DNA of 55,202 nt from Streptosporangiales bacterium (lineage in GTDB: Bacteria; Actinomycetota; Actinomycetes; Streptosporangiales; Streptosporangiaceae): contig WRBL01000002.1 in NCBI GenBank assembly GCA_009784565.1, positions 1-55,202 on the forward strand, read 5' to 3'. Below, piece by piece: positions 1-13,019 of this stretch. A program made the translations under genes and the position numbers. Numbering within the stretch: position 1 is the first letter of the stretch; each line of letters starts with the position of its first letter. The notes under the pieces were generated by a model that saw nothing but the letters and a program-made list of their open reading frames with translations, searched no databases and had not been told where the DNA came from.

Positions 1-1
1 C

Positions 2-67
2 CTGAGCCTGTTCTTCACCCGCCTGCGCCGGCATTCGGTACCTCCATATCGCGCGCGTGATGCCTGA
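2..67 (+). CDS. Possible C-terminal end of a gene cut by the window
   Basis: The first 22 codons in this frame end in TGA at 65-67. They are rich in G or C at third positions in the first half, unlike the other two frames. This could be the tail of the gene upstream of uvrB. It is too short to identify, and the call rests only on codon bias and an open frame. Confidence 0.22.
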   Translation: MSLFFTRLRRHSVPPYRARDA

Positions 68-128
68 CGCCGGTTAGCGTAACGCGATTCGGGGAGTCAG
101 GCGGCCCGGGAATGTCACACTGCCCGCA

Positions 129-134
129 TAGAGT
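129..134 (+). promoter_or_regulatory. Candidate -10 element (TAGAGT) of uvrB
   Basis: TAGAGT fits the actinobacterial -10 pattern TANNNT and lies about 70 bases before the uvrB start. I see no convincing -35 element and no LexA (SOS) box close to it, so damage control cannot be inferred from this stretch. Confidence 0.3.
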
Positions 135-206
135 TGCAATCGTGGGCCGCCGTCGGCGCGGGAGCCGGGGTACGGGACCGGGGCGGCCGGAGAAGGAGGT
201 GGCGCC

Positions 207-2375
<2,169 letters not shown>

Positions 2376-2385
2376 CGGGGAAGAA

Positions 2386-2470
2386 GGGGGCAAGGCTCCC
2401 CTCGGGCCGTACAGCCCGTAATATCGGCTATTCGCGGCTTAAGTCCGCCAGTCCGCCGTCCCTTGCCCCC
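2386..2470 (+). other. Structured leader or terminator between uvrB and the acetyltransferase gene
   Basis: GGGGGCAAGG at 2386-2395 is exactly complementary to CCTTGCCCCC at 2461-2470. Between them sits a smaller hairpin (CGGGC, six bases, GCCCG) and a TAATAT hexamer at 2419-2424 that could be a -10 element. The 3' arm directly abuts the GGGAGG ribosome binding site of the next gene, so folding could affect its translation. Equally it may just be a weak terminator for uvrB; no T-run follows. Confidence 0.4.
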
Positions 2471-2485
2471 GGGAGGCCCCAGCCC

Positions 2486-3460
2486 ATGCCGTGGGTGGTC
2501 CGCGACACCGTTCGCGACATCAACCGCGCCGTCGCCCGTCGCTGGCAGGCGCTTGACCCTTTGCTGCCGGACCCGTCGTCGCTGCCGGCCGGGTGCGGCC
2601 AGCCCCTCGTCGTGAACGGGGGCGGCGGCCGGGTGACCGGGATCGGGGTCTGCGTCCACCAGCAGATCCCGGCCGAGTCCCTCAACCAGACCTGGGGGCC
2701 CGCCGACCGGTTCACCCTGGTGCCCCGCCTGGCCGGGAACGACATCTCCGCCGGGACCGACGAGCTCCTGACCGCCTGGCGCGACCATCTCGCCGGAATC
2801 GGGGCCGCCCGCGGCGCGGACGCCGGCGCCAGCGCCGTCTGGCCCAGCCACGACGTGACCGGCGTCAGCGCGCTGCTCCGGCACGGCCTGCAGCCGCTGA
2901 CGGTGATCGCCGCCCGGACCCGTCCGGGGAACCCCGCCGGCCCGGGCGCGCGACGGAACCCGCCGCCCGGCGTCACGATCCGCGCCGCCGGGCCCGAGGA
3001 CGCCGACGCCGTCCTCTCCCTTGAACTGAACCTGATCCGCTTCGACATGCAGTTCGGCGGCCCGGTCTGGCGGCCCCGGACCCAGGCGCTGGTCCGCGCG
3101 GACATCGCCGACAGCCTGCGCAAGCAGGCCAACTGGACCTGGCTGGCCCTGCGGCACCGGCGCCCGGTCGGCCTGCTGGTCGCGCAGCCGCCGGGCGAGT
3201 CGGGCTGGATCTCCGGGATGACCAGCCGGGCTCCCGCCGCCTACCTGCAGACCATGTTCATCGCCGAGGCCGAGCGCGGCACCGGCGTCGGGTCGGCCCT
3301 GGTCCGCGTCCTGCACGAGCGGCTGGACGCCGACGGCGTCGCCGTCACCCTGCTCCACCACAGCCAGGTCAACCCGCTGTCCGGGCCGTTCTGGAACCGG
3401 ATGGGCTACCGCCCGCTGTGGACCAGCTGGGAGGCCCGGCCCGCCACCGCCCTGCGCTGA
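2486..3460 (+). CDS. GNAT-family N-acetyltransferase
   Basis: The C-terminal third carries an acetyl-CoA-binding GNAT fold. Motif A is visible as TMFIAEAERGTGVGSALV, with a R/G-x-G-x-G/S loop, followed by the PFWNRMGYRPLW motif B end at about residues 300-315. The N-terminal half (residues 1-165) has no motif I recognise and may be a degenerate second GNAT fold, as in tandem GNAT enzymes of about 320 residues. The substrate is unknown. The ATG at 2486 has GGGAGG nine bases upstream. It stands between uvrB and a permease and gives no clear functional link to either. Confidence 0.85.
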   Translation: MPWVVRDTVRDINRAVARRWQALDPLLPDPSSLPAGCGQPLVVNGGGGRVTGIGVCVHQQIPAESLNQTWGPADRFTLVPRLAGNDISAGTDELLTAWRDHLAGIGAARGADAGASAVWPSHDVTGVSALLRHGLQPLTVIAARTRPGNPAGPGARRNPPPGVTIRAAGPEDADAVLSLELNLIRFDMQFGGPVWRPRTQALVRADIADSLRKQANWTWLALRHRRPVGLLVAQPPGESGWISGMTSRAPAAYLQTMFIAEAERGTGVGSALVRVLHERLDADGVAVTLLHHSQVNPLSGPFWNRMGYRPLWTSWEARPATALR

Positions 3461-3487
3461 GGCCGGGCGCTGGCCGCCGGCGGAACG

Positions 3488-3493
3488 TAAGCT
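3488..3493 (+). promoter_or_regulatory. -10 element TAAGCT for a leaderless transcript
   Basis: TAAGCT ends seven bases before the ATG at 3501 and there is no Shine-Dalgarno sequence, so transcription probably begins at or next to the start codon. Confidence 0.5.
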
Positions 3494-3500
3494 GGCGGTC

Positions 3501-6774
<3,274 letters not shown>

Positions 6775-6782
6775 AATGTGAA

Positions 6783-7871
6783 ATGCCCAGCGCCAGCGAC
6801 ACCAACGGGACCTTCGAGGGCGCTATAGCGGCACCTTCGGTCCCGTCGCGGGCGCGGCGGGCGGCGGGCGGCATGACGAGCGTTGCGGGCGCGGCGGCCG
6901 GCATGACGAGCGTTGCGGGGGCGGCGGAGCAGTACTTGCGGTACCTCACGGTGGAGCGGGGCCTGGCCGCGAACACGGTCGCGTCCTACCGCCGGGACCT
7001 GCGCCGGTACGCCGATGCCCTCGCGGCCCGGGGCCGCGGGTCCCTGGCCGACGTCACCGGCGAGGACGTGGCCCGGTACCGCGCCACGCTGCGCGAGGGC
7101 GACGCCGGGTACCCGCCGCTGGCCGCGAGCTCGGCGGCCCGCGCGGTCGCCGCGGTCCGGGGGCTGCACGCGTTCGCCGTGCGGCAGGGCCTGGCCGCCG
7201 GCGACCCGGCCCGGGAGGTCGGCCCGCCCGTCCCGCCGAAACGGCTGCCCAGGGCCATCCCGCTCGGGGACGTCGAGCGTCTCCTCGAGGCGTCCGGCTC
7301 CCCGGAGGACCCGGACCCGAGGGTGCTGCGCGACCGGGCGCTGCTGGAATTCCTCTACGGCACCGGCGCGCGCATCTCCGAGGCCGCCGGGCTCGACATC
7401 GACGACCTTGAGACCGGGGAAGAGGACGCGGCGGTCCTGCTCAACGGCAAGGGCGGCAAGCAGCGCTGGGTGCCCGTGGGCCGGTACGCCGCGACGGCCC
7501 TGGACGCCTACCTGGTCCGCGGCCGCCCCGCGCTGGTAACAGCAAGAAGTCGATCGGCCCGGTCGGCCCGGGCGGCCAGCCGCAAGGACGGCCCGGCCGT
7601 GTTCCTGAACGCCCGCGGCGGCCGGCTCACGCGGCAGGGAGCCTGGGGAATCTTGTCAGAAGCCGCGATCCGTTCGGGACTGGACGGGGTGTCGCCCCAT
7701 ACCCTCCGGCACTCGTTCGCCACGCACCTGCTCGACGGCGGGGCCGACATCCGGGTCGTGCAGGAACTGCTGGGCCATGCCTCCGTCGCCACCACGCAGG
7801 TCTACACCCTGGTGACCGCGGAGAAACTGCGCGAGGTCTACGCGTCCGCGCACCCGCGGGCGCACGCATAA
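6783..7871 (+). CDS. xerD: Tyrosine recombinase XerD
   Basis: XerD acts with XerC at dif sites to resolve chromosome dimers. The core-binding domain begins at [28 protein letters not shown], and the catalytic domain has the expected residues: Arg in GTGARISE, Lys in NGKGGKQRW, His-x-x-Arg in [13 protein letters not shown], His in LLGHASV and the nucleophile Tyr in TTQVYTLV. From ATG 6783 (GAGGAG eleven bases upstream) it is 362 residues, about 40 more than expected. The extra N-terminus includes a 30-base tandem duplication that creates alternative in-frame ATGs at 6873 and 6903; the last would give a typical 322-residue XerD. The true start is therefore uncertain. Confidence 0.95.
   Translation: MPSASDTNGTFEGAIAAPSVPSRARRAAGGMTSVAGAAAGMTSVAGAAEQYLRYLTVERGLAANTVASYRRDLRRYADALAARGRGSLADVTGEDVARYRATLREGDAGYPPLAASSAARAVAAVRGLHAFAVRQGLAAGDPAREVGPPVPPKRLPRAIPLGDVERLLEASGSPEDPDPRVLRDRALLEFLYGTGARISEAAGLDIDDLETGEEDAAVLLNGKGGKQRWVPVGRYAATALDAYLVRGRPALVTARSRSARSARAASRKDGPAVFLNARGGRLTRQGAWGILSEAAIRSGLDGVSPHTLRHSFATHLLDGGADIRVVQELLGHASVATTQVYTLVTAEKLREVYASAHPRAHA
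6871..6930 (+). repeat. 30-base tandem duplication in the 5' end of xerD
   Basis: 6871-6900 and 6901-6930 match at 26 of the first 27 positions. Each copy encodes MTSVAGAA and places an in-frame ATG at the same point, so the duplication also duplicates a possible start codon. Confidence 0.85.
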
Positions 7872-7904
7872 GCAGGAAAAATCGGCCGCATACGGCGCGT
7901 TGGC

Positions 7905-7933
7905 TTGCCCCGATGTCACGCTGGGCCTAGAGT
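7905..7933 (+). promoter_or_regulatory. Promoter of parA (TTGCCC - 17 - TAGAGT)
   Basis: TTGCCC at 7905-7910 and TAGAGT at 7928-7933 are separated by 17 bases, placing a start of transcription near 7940, 35 bases before the parA start. It separates parA and the genes after it from xerD. Confidence 0.55.
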
Positions 7934-7974
7934 CCCGAACAGTTCGCGACTTCAAGCCCCGAGAGGATGTACTG

Positions 7975-8868
7975 GTGGCCGCATCTCGCGTAATAGAGCT
8001 AATGCCGGGAGATATCGGGCCAACGGGCAGGCCGCTGCCCGCGTTCGCCGAACCTGAGCCGCTCACGACGCACGGCCCGGCCCGGATCGTCGCGATCTGC
8101 AACCAGAAGGGCGGCGTCGGCAAGACCACGACGACGATCAATCTGGGTGCGGCGCTCGCCGAGCAGGGCAGACGCTGCCTGCTCGTCGACTTCGACCCGC
8201 AGGGGGCCCTGTCCGTCGGTCTCGGCATCCAGCCCCACGACATCGACCTGACGGTCTACAACATGCTCATGGAACGGGGGGTCGACGCACACGACGTCCT
8301 CTTCGAGACCACGGTCGAGGGCATGGACCTGCTGCCGTCCAACATCGACCTGTCGGGCGCGGAAGTCCAGCTGGTCCACGAGGTCGGCCGGGAGTACGTA
8401 CTCGGCGGCACCCTCAAGGCCATCGCCGAGGACTACGACTACATCCTGATCGACTGCCAGCCGTCCCTCGGCCTGCTGACGATCAACGCGCTGGCCTGCG
8501 CGGACAGCGTGCTGATCCCGCTGGAGTGCGAGTACTTCGCCATGCGCGGCGTCGCGCTGCTGATGGAGACCATCGACAAGGTGCAGCAGCGGCTCAACCC
8601 GAAGCTGGCCATCGACGGCCTGCTCGGCACGATGTACGACTCCCGCACGCTGCACACCCGTGAGGTGCTGGGGTCCATCGTCAACGGGTTCGGCGACAAG
8701 GTGTTCCACACGGTTATCAACCGGACCGTGCGGTTCCCGGACGCCACCGTGGCGGGCGAGCCCATCACCAGTTTCGACACCGGGTCGATGGGGGCCAACT
8801 CCTACCGGGAACTGGCCAAGGAAGTGCTCGACCGGTGGCAGCGGACGGGCGAAGCGCAGGCTGGCTAG
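7975..8868 (+). CDS. ParA/Soj-family ATPase
   Basis: This 297-residue ParA-type ATPase probably works with ScpA/ScpB in chromosome organisation. The deviant Walker A motif KGGVGKTTT is at residues 45-53, with VDFDPQG and ILIDCQPSLG (Walker A' and B) following. It is the actinobacterial second ParA that sits upstream of scpA (the Rv1708 position in M. tuberculosis), not the oriC-linked parA: no parB is adjacent. The start is taken as GTG 7975, with GAGAGGA seven bases upstream. The open frame extends 25 codons further upstream but that part has no family resemblance and overlaps the promoter. Confidence 0.93.
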   Translation: MAASRVIELMPGDIGPTGRPLPAFAEPEPLTTHGPARIVAICNQKGGVGKTTTTINLGAALAEQGRRCLLVDFDPQGALSVGLGIQPHDIDLTVYNMLMERGVDAHDVLFETTVEGMDLLPSNIDLSGAEVQLVHEVGREYVLGGTLKAIAEDYDYILIDCQPSLGLLTINALACADSVLIPLECEYFAMRGVALLMETIDKVQQRLNPKLAIDGLLGTMYDSRTLHTREVLGSIVNGFGDKVFHTVINRTVRFPDATVAGEPITSFDTGSMGANSYRELAKEVLDRWQRTGEAQAG

Positions 8869-8892
8869 CGCCGGCCAGCGCCGCGAGCCCGG

Positions 8893-8898
8893 TACCGT
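8893..8898 (+). promoter_or_regulatory. -10 element TACCGT for leaderless scpA
   Basis: TACCGT ends six bases before the scpA GTG at 8905, and there is no ribosome binding site in the 36 bases after parA. This looks like a leaderless transcript. Confidence 0.5.
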
Positions 8899-8904
8899 TC
8901 TTAC

Positions 8905-9777
8905 GTGGGGCAAGAGTCAGCGGAATCCGACGTCACGGCGGACGCGGGAGACGCACCGCGCGGATCAGGAGCCTTCGAGGTCCACCTCGACGTGTTCGAG
9001 GGACCGTTCGACCTGCTGCTGGCGCTGATCTCCAAGCACAAGCTGGACATCACCGAGGTCGCGCTGTCGCGGGTGACGGACGAGTTCATCGCCTACATCA
9101 AGCAGCGCTCCGGCGGCTGGGACCTGGACCAGGTCAGCTACTTCCTGCTGGTCGCCTCGACCCTGCTGGACCTGAAGGCGGCCCGGCTGCTCCCGTCGGG
9201 CGAGGTCGAGGACGAAGAGGACCTGGCCCTGCTGGAGGCCCGGGACCTGCTGTTCGCGCGGCTGCTGCAGTACCGGGCCTACAAGGAGGTCTCCGCGATC
9301 TTCGCGGGCCACATGGCCTCCGCCGCGCTGCGCTACCCGCGCCGCGTCCCGATGGAACCGCGGTTCGCCGGGCTGCTGCCTGAGGTACTGTTCACCATCG
9401 GCCCGCTGGAGTTCGCGAAGCTGGCCGCCCGGGCGCTGACGCCCAAGACGCCGCCCGTGGTCCCGGTGGAGCACATCCACCAGCCGTTCGTCTCCATCCG
9501 GGAGCAGGCCGTGCTCCTGGCCCGGCGGCTGAAGGAGCTGGGCCGGGCGTCGTTCCGCCAGCTGACCTCGGGATCGGACAACAACTACGAGATCGTGGCC
9601 TCCTTCCTCGCCCTGCTGGAGCTGTACCGGGAGGACACGGTGTCGTTCGACCAGGTGGACCCGCTAGGCGAGCTGTACGTGAGCTGGACCGGCGGCGACC
9701 GCGAGGTGGTCCTGGCCCCGCCCGGCGCCGCCCGCGACGGCGGGGAACGAGCAGAAAGCGAAGAAGAGTACACGTGA
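8905..9777 (+). CDS. scpA: Segregation and condensation protein A
   Basis: ScpA is the kleisin subunit that bridges the SMC dimer and binds ScpB. The 290-residue protein shows the family signature FEVHLDVFEGPFDLLLALISKHKLDITEVALSRVTDEF near residues 24-61. The C-terminal winged-helix part (FLALLELYREDTVSFDQVDPLGELYV) binds the SMC head. The N-terminal 23 residues are variable. The stop overlaps scpB by four bases (GTGA). Confidence 0.96.
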   Translation: MGQESAESDVTADAGDAPRGSGAFEVHLDVFEGPFDLLLALISKHKLDITEVALSRVTDEFIAYIKQRSGGWDLDQVSYFLLVASTLLDLKAARLLPSGEVEDEEDLALLEARDLLFARLLQYRAYKEVSAIFAGHMASAALRYPRRVPMEPRFAGLLPEVLFTIGPLEFAKLAARALTPKTPPVVPVEHIHQPFVSIREQAVLLARRLKELGRASFRQLTSGSDNNYEIVASFLALLELYREDTVSFDQVDPLGELYVSWTGGDREVVLAPPGAARDGGERAESEEEYT

Positions 9778-10385
9778 GTGACGAGTTCACGCCGGAGGTT
9801 TCCCCCGAGGAACCGCTGGACCCGGAGGAACCCGCTGTCCCGCTGCGCACCGCGCTGGAGGCGATCCTGCTGGTCGCCGACGAGCCGGTTCCGGAGATGC
9901 TGCTGGCCCAGGTCACGGAGCGTCCCACCGGGGAGGTCGCGTCGGTCCTGCGCGAGCTGGCGGCCGAGTACCGCGAGCAGGGCCGGGGCTTCGAGCTGCG
10001 CCAGATCGCCGGAGGCTGGCGCTACTACACGCGCGAGGACTGCGCCGCCCTGGTAGAGCGGTTCGTCCGCGACGGCCAGGAGGTCCGCCTGACCCAGGCC
10101 GCCCTGGAGACCCTCGCCGTCATCGCCTACCGGCAGCCGGTCAGCCGGGCCCGGGTCTCCGCCGTCCGCGGGGTCAACTGCGACGGCGTGATCCGCACCC
10201 TGGTCCTGCGCGGCCTGGTCGAGGACTCCGGTACCGACGGCGAGACCGGCGCGATCCTGTACCGCACGACCGGGTACTTCCTGGAACGGATGGGCATGGC
10301 GAGCCTGGACGAGCTGCCGGACCTGGCTCCGTTCCTCCCGGACAATTTCGAGGACATCGAGGACAATGAACGCACGCGGGCGTAA
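9774..10385 (+). CDS. scpB: Segregation and condensation protein B
   Basis: ScpB is the KITE subunit of the SMC-ScpAB condensin. The 203-residue protein has two winged-helix domains. The first includes ALEAILLVADEPVPEMLL; the second includes LTQAALETLAVIAYRQPVSRARVSAVRGVNCDGVIRTLVLRGLVE, the most conserved ScpB block. The acidic N-terminal 20 residues and C-terminus are typical. It is translationally coupled to scpA, and its last 20 bases overlap the start of the pseudouridine synthase gene. Confidence 0.97.
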   Translation: MSDEFTPEVSPEEPLDPEEPAVPLRTALEAILLVADEPVPEMLLAQVTERPTGEVASVLRELAAEYREQGRGFELRQIAGGWRYYTREDCAALVERFVRDGQEVRLTQAALETLAVIAYRQPVSRARVSAVRGVNCDGVIRTLVLRGLVEDSGTDGETGAILYRTTGYFLERMGMASLDELPDLAPFLPDNFEDIEDNERTRA

Positions 10386-11748
10386 CACTCCCGGTCGCGG
10401 CCGGCCGGCCCGGCCGTCGCGGCCCGCCCGGCCGGGGAACAGCCCGCGCCGGGAAGACCAGCAGAGCCGGGCATCCCGGGAAGAGGCGCGGGCGCGGGAA
10501 GAGGCCCTGTCGCCGGAGGCGAAGGCCCGCCTGCGGGAACTGCGCGGCCTGGGAAACTACGACGACGACCGCCCCGGCGACTACGGCACGGACCCCGGCG
10601 AGGACCGGGACAACCTCGTCGACGTCCCGGACGGCGTCCGGCTGCAGAAGGTCCTGGCCGCGGCCGGGGTCGGCAGCCGCCGGTACTGCGAGGAACTGAT
10701 CGGCGAGGGCCGGATCGAGGTCGACGGGCAGGTCGTTCGCCGGTTCGGTGCCCGCGTCGACCCCGAGAACCAGGTCATCCGGGTCGACGGCAAGCGCATC
10801 CCGTCCCGCCAGGACGAGGTGTACCTGGTGTTCAACAAGCCCCGCAAGGTGCTGACCGCGATGAAGGACGACCGGGGGCGGTCGGTGATCAGCGACTATC
10901 TCGGGGACCGGGCCGAACGCCTGTTCCATGTCGGGCGGCTCGATTACGACACCGAGGGCCTGATGCTGCTGACCAACGACGGGGAACTGGCCCACCGGCT
11001 GGCCCACCCGAGCTACGAGGTGGCCAAGACCTACCTGGCCGAGGTCCCCGGCCCGGTCCCGAAGGACGTCGGCCGCCGGCTGGCCGCGGGCGTGGACCTG
11101 GAGGACGGGCTGGCCATCGCCGACAAGTTCCGGGTCCTGGAGCAGTCCGGCCAGAAGGCTCTGGTCGAGATCACCCTGCACGAGGGGCGCAAGCACATCG
11201 TGCGCCGGATGCTGGCCGAGGTCGGGCATCCGGTCAGCCGCCTGGTGCGGACCACGATCGGCCCGGTGAAGCTGAACGACCTGCGTCCCGGCAAGACCCG
11301 TGAGCTGTCGGTGCGGGAAATCGGCGACCTGTTCGCCTCGGTGGGGCTGTTACTCTTATGGGCCAGAAAGCAGGAAGGATTAAACGTGGCAGTCCGGGCA
11401 GTACGCGGCGCGATCCAGGTCGACGAGGATTCGAGGGACGCGATTCTTGAGGGCACAGCGGAGCTGGTCAGCGAGGTGATGAGCCGCAACGATCTCACCA
11501 CCGACGACGTGATCAGCGTGCTGTTCACGGTGACCCCGGACCTGACCACGGAGTTTCCCGCGCTCGCCGCCCGCAAGCTCGGCTTCCACGCGGTGCCGCT
11601 GATGTGCGCGACCGAGATCCCGGTCCAGGGCGCGATGCCGCGCGTGGTCCGGCTGATGGCGCACATCGAGACGGCCAAGCCGCGCTCGGAGGTCCAGCAC
11701 GTCTACCTGCGCGGCGCCGCGGCGCTCCGCCAGGACATCGCCCAGTAA
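10366..11748 (+). CDS. RluB-type 23S rRNA pseudouridine synthase fused in frame to AroH chorismate mutase
   Basis: One uninterrupted frame encodes two enzymes. Residues 1-85 are an Arg/Pro/Gly-rich disordered leader. An S4 RNA-binding domain follows (VRLQKVLAAAGVGSRRYCEELI), then the RsuA/RluB catalytic domain with nucleophile Asp in GRLDYDTEGL and the end motif GRKHIVRRMLAEVGHPVSRLVR. After VREIGDLFASVG the frame continues with no stop through a 16-codon joint into an AroH chorismate mutase from residue 341. These are two adjacent separate genes in related actinobacteria, as far as I recall. Start at ATG 10366 after GAGGAC. Whether a fused protein is made is unknown. Confidence 0.85.
   Translation: MNARGRNTPGRGRPARPSRPARPGNSPRREDQQSRASREEARAREEALSPEAKARLRELRGLGNYDDDRPGDYGTDPGEDRDNLVDVPDGVRLQKVLAAAGVGSRRYCEELIGEGRIEVDGQVVRRFGARVDPENQVIRVDGKRIPSRQDEVYLVFNKPRKVLTAMKDDRGRSVISDYLGDRAERLFHVGRLDYDTEGLMLLTNDGELAHRLAHPSYEVAKTYLAEVPGPVPKDVGRRLAAGVDLEDGLAIADKFRVLEQSGQKALVEITLHEGRKHIVRRMLAEVGHPVSRLVRTTIGPVKLNDLRPGKTRELSVREIGDLFASVGLLLLWARKQEGLNVAVRAVRGAIQVDEDSRDAILEGTAELVSEVMSRNDLTTDDVISVLFTVTPDLTTEFPALAARKLGFHAVPLMCATEIPVQGAMPRVVRLMAHIETAKPRSEVQHVYLRGAAALRQDIAQ
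11386..11748 (+). CDS. aroH: AroH-type chorismate mutase, possible independent start inside the fusion
   Basis: The last 120 residues match monofunctional AroH chorismate mutases, which convert chorismate to prephenate for Phe/Tyr synthesis. The family residues are present: the N-terminal VRAVRGAIQVDED with its catalytic Arg, the TPDLTTEFPALAARKLG segment, CATEIPVQGAMPRVVRLM with Glu and Arg of the active site, and HVYLRGAAALRQDI at the end. A GTG at 11386 preceded by GGAAGGA (five-base gap) and a -10-like TACTCT at 11351-11356 would allow separate expression. The next gene, tyrA, uses its product. Confidence 0.8.
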   Translation: MAVRAVRGAIQVDEDSRDAILEGTAELVSEVMSRNDLTTDDVISVLFTVTPDLTTEFPALAARKLGFHAVPLMCATEIPVQGAMPRVVRLMAHIETAKPRSEVQHVYLRGAAALRQDIAQ

Positions 11749-11757
11749 CTGCCCCTC

Positions 11758-12834
11758 ATGGCGCCTGACACCGTCCCCGGCCGTGTCCTCGTCGTGGGAA
11801 CGGGGCTGATCGGCACCTCGGTCGCGCTCGCGCTCCGCGCGCGGGGGGTGTCCGTGTGGCTGAACGACGCCGACCGGAGTTCCGCCGCCCTGGCCGAGGG
11901 CCTCGGCGCCGGAACCGCGGTGACCGACCTGCGCGACGCCAAGGGGATCGCCGACGTCGCGGTGCTGGCCATGCCGCCGGAGGCGGTGGGGGAGATGCTG
12001 CGGGCGTCCCAGGACGCGGCGGTGGCGGACGTGTATACCGACGTGGCCAGCGTGAAATCGCTGCCGGCCTCCCGCGCCCGGGAACTCGGCTGCGACCTGG
12101 CGTCGTACGTGCCGGGCCATCCCATGGCCGGGCGGGAGCGGCACGGGCCCGCCGCGGGCCGGGCCGACCTCTTCCTGGGCCGGACCTGGGCGGTATGCCC
12201 GCTCCCGGAGACGTCCGGCGACGCGGTCGCCGCCGTCACGGCCCTCGCCCGGGCCTGCGGCGCGAACGTGGTCACGGCGGACACCGCCACGCACGACCAG
12301 TGGGTGGCGCTGGTCTCCCACGCCCCCCACGTGGTGTCGTCGGCCATGGCGGCCCGCCTGGCCGCCGACGGCGTCACGGCCGACGCCCTGCGCCTGGCCG
12401 GGGGAGGGCTCCGCGACGTGACGCGCGTCGCCGCCGGGGACCCGGTCCTGTGGACGCAGATCCTCTCGGCCAACGCCGCCCCGGTCGCGGAGATCCTGAA
12501 GGCGGTCGCCGCCGACCTCGCGGACGCGGCGGAGACTCCCGCGGACATGACGGGCCTCCTGGTCCGCGGCCGGGACGGCGTGGGACGGATCCCGGGCAAG
12601 CGCGGCGACTCGCCCCGGGAGTTCGCGGTCGTCCAGGTCGTGATGGCGGACCGGCCCGGCGAACTGGCCCGCCTTTTCGGCGTCGCGGGCGACGCGGACG
12701 TGAACGTCGAGGACGTCCGCATCGAGCACTCGCCCGGCCACCCGACCGGTGTGGCCGAGATCTCAGTCCGTCCGGAACGGGCATCCGCGCTGCTAGACGC
12801 GCTGACCGCCGACGGCTGGACCGCCCGCCGCTAG
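11758..12834 (+). CDS. tyrA: Prephenate dehydrogenase with ACT domain
   Basis: TyrA oxidises prephenate to 4-hydroxyphenylpyruvate with NAD(P) in tyrosine synthesis. The 358-residue protein starts with a Rossmann fold (VLVVGTGLIGTS, residues 11-21). The helical domain has the conserved GHPMAGRE segment with the substrate His, and SHAPHVVSSAMA further on. A C-terminal ACT domain (VVMADRPGELARLFGVAGDADVNVEDVRIEHS, about residues 295-330) probably binds tyrosine for feedback control. The start lies nine bases after the chorismate mutase stop, so the two consecutive enzymes of the pathway are co-transcribed. Confidence 0.95.
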   Translation: MAPDTVPGRVLVVGTGLIGTSVALALRARGVSVWLNDADRSSAALAEGLGAGTAVTDLRDAKGIADVAVLAMPPEAVGEMLRASQDAAVADVYTDVASVKSLPASRARELGCDLASYVPGHPMAGRERHGPAAGRADLFLGRTWAVCPLPETSGDAVAAVTALARACGANVVTADTATHDQWVALVSHAPHVVSSAMAARLAADGVTADALRLAGGGLRDVTRVAAGDPVLWTQILSANAAPVAEILKAVAADLADAAETPADMTGLLVRGRDGVGRIPGKRGDSPREFAVVQVVMADRPGELARLFGVAGDADVNVEDVRIEHSPGHPTGVAEISVRPERASALLDALTADGWTARR

Positions 12835-12918
12835 CCCGTTCCCGCCGCGCGGGGAATGAAGACCGGGCCGCCCGGCTTACTACACGGCGTCAGCCTGGCG
12901 GTGGCGTTCACGCTGATT

Positions 12919-12979
12919 TTCCCTGGTTTTGAAGTCGGTACAGAAAGGCCTGTACTAGCCTTCGGCGTAAATCAGGGAA
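12919..12979 (+). promoter_or_regulatory. Nested inverted repeats upstream of the sigma-like gene
   Basis: An inner repeat GTACAG, six bases, CTGTAC (12938-12955) is enclosed by an outer pair TTCCCTG (12919-12925) and CAGGGAA (12973-12979). The stretch is more AT-rich than its surroundings and lies 40-100 bases before the sigma-like gene. It looks like an operator or folded leader. What binds it is unknown. Confidence 0.45.
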
Positions 12980-13006
12980 GTTACCGCCGGATAATCGTCA
13001 AAACGG

Positions 13007-13012
13007 TACAGT
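13007..13012 (+). promoter_or_regulatory. -10 element TACAGT for the leaderless sigma-like gene
   Basis: TACAGT ends seven bases before ATG 13020, and no ribosome binding site is present. Its TACAG overlaps the same motif seen in the palindrome upstream. Confidence 0.5.
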
Positions 13013-13019
13013 GAGGCAC

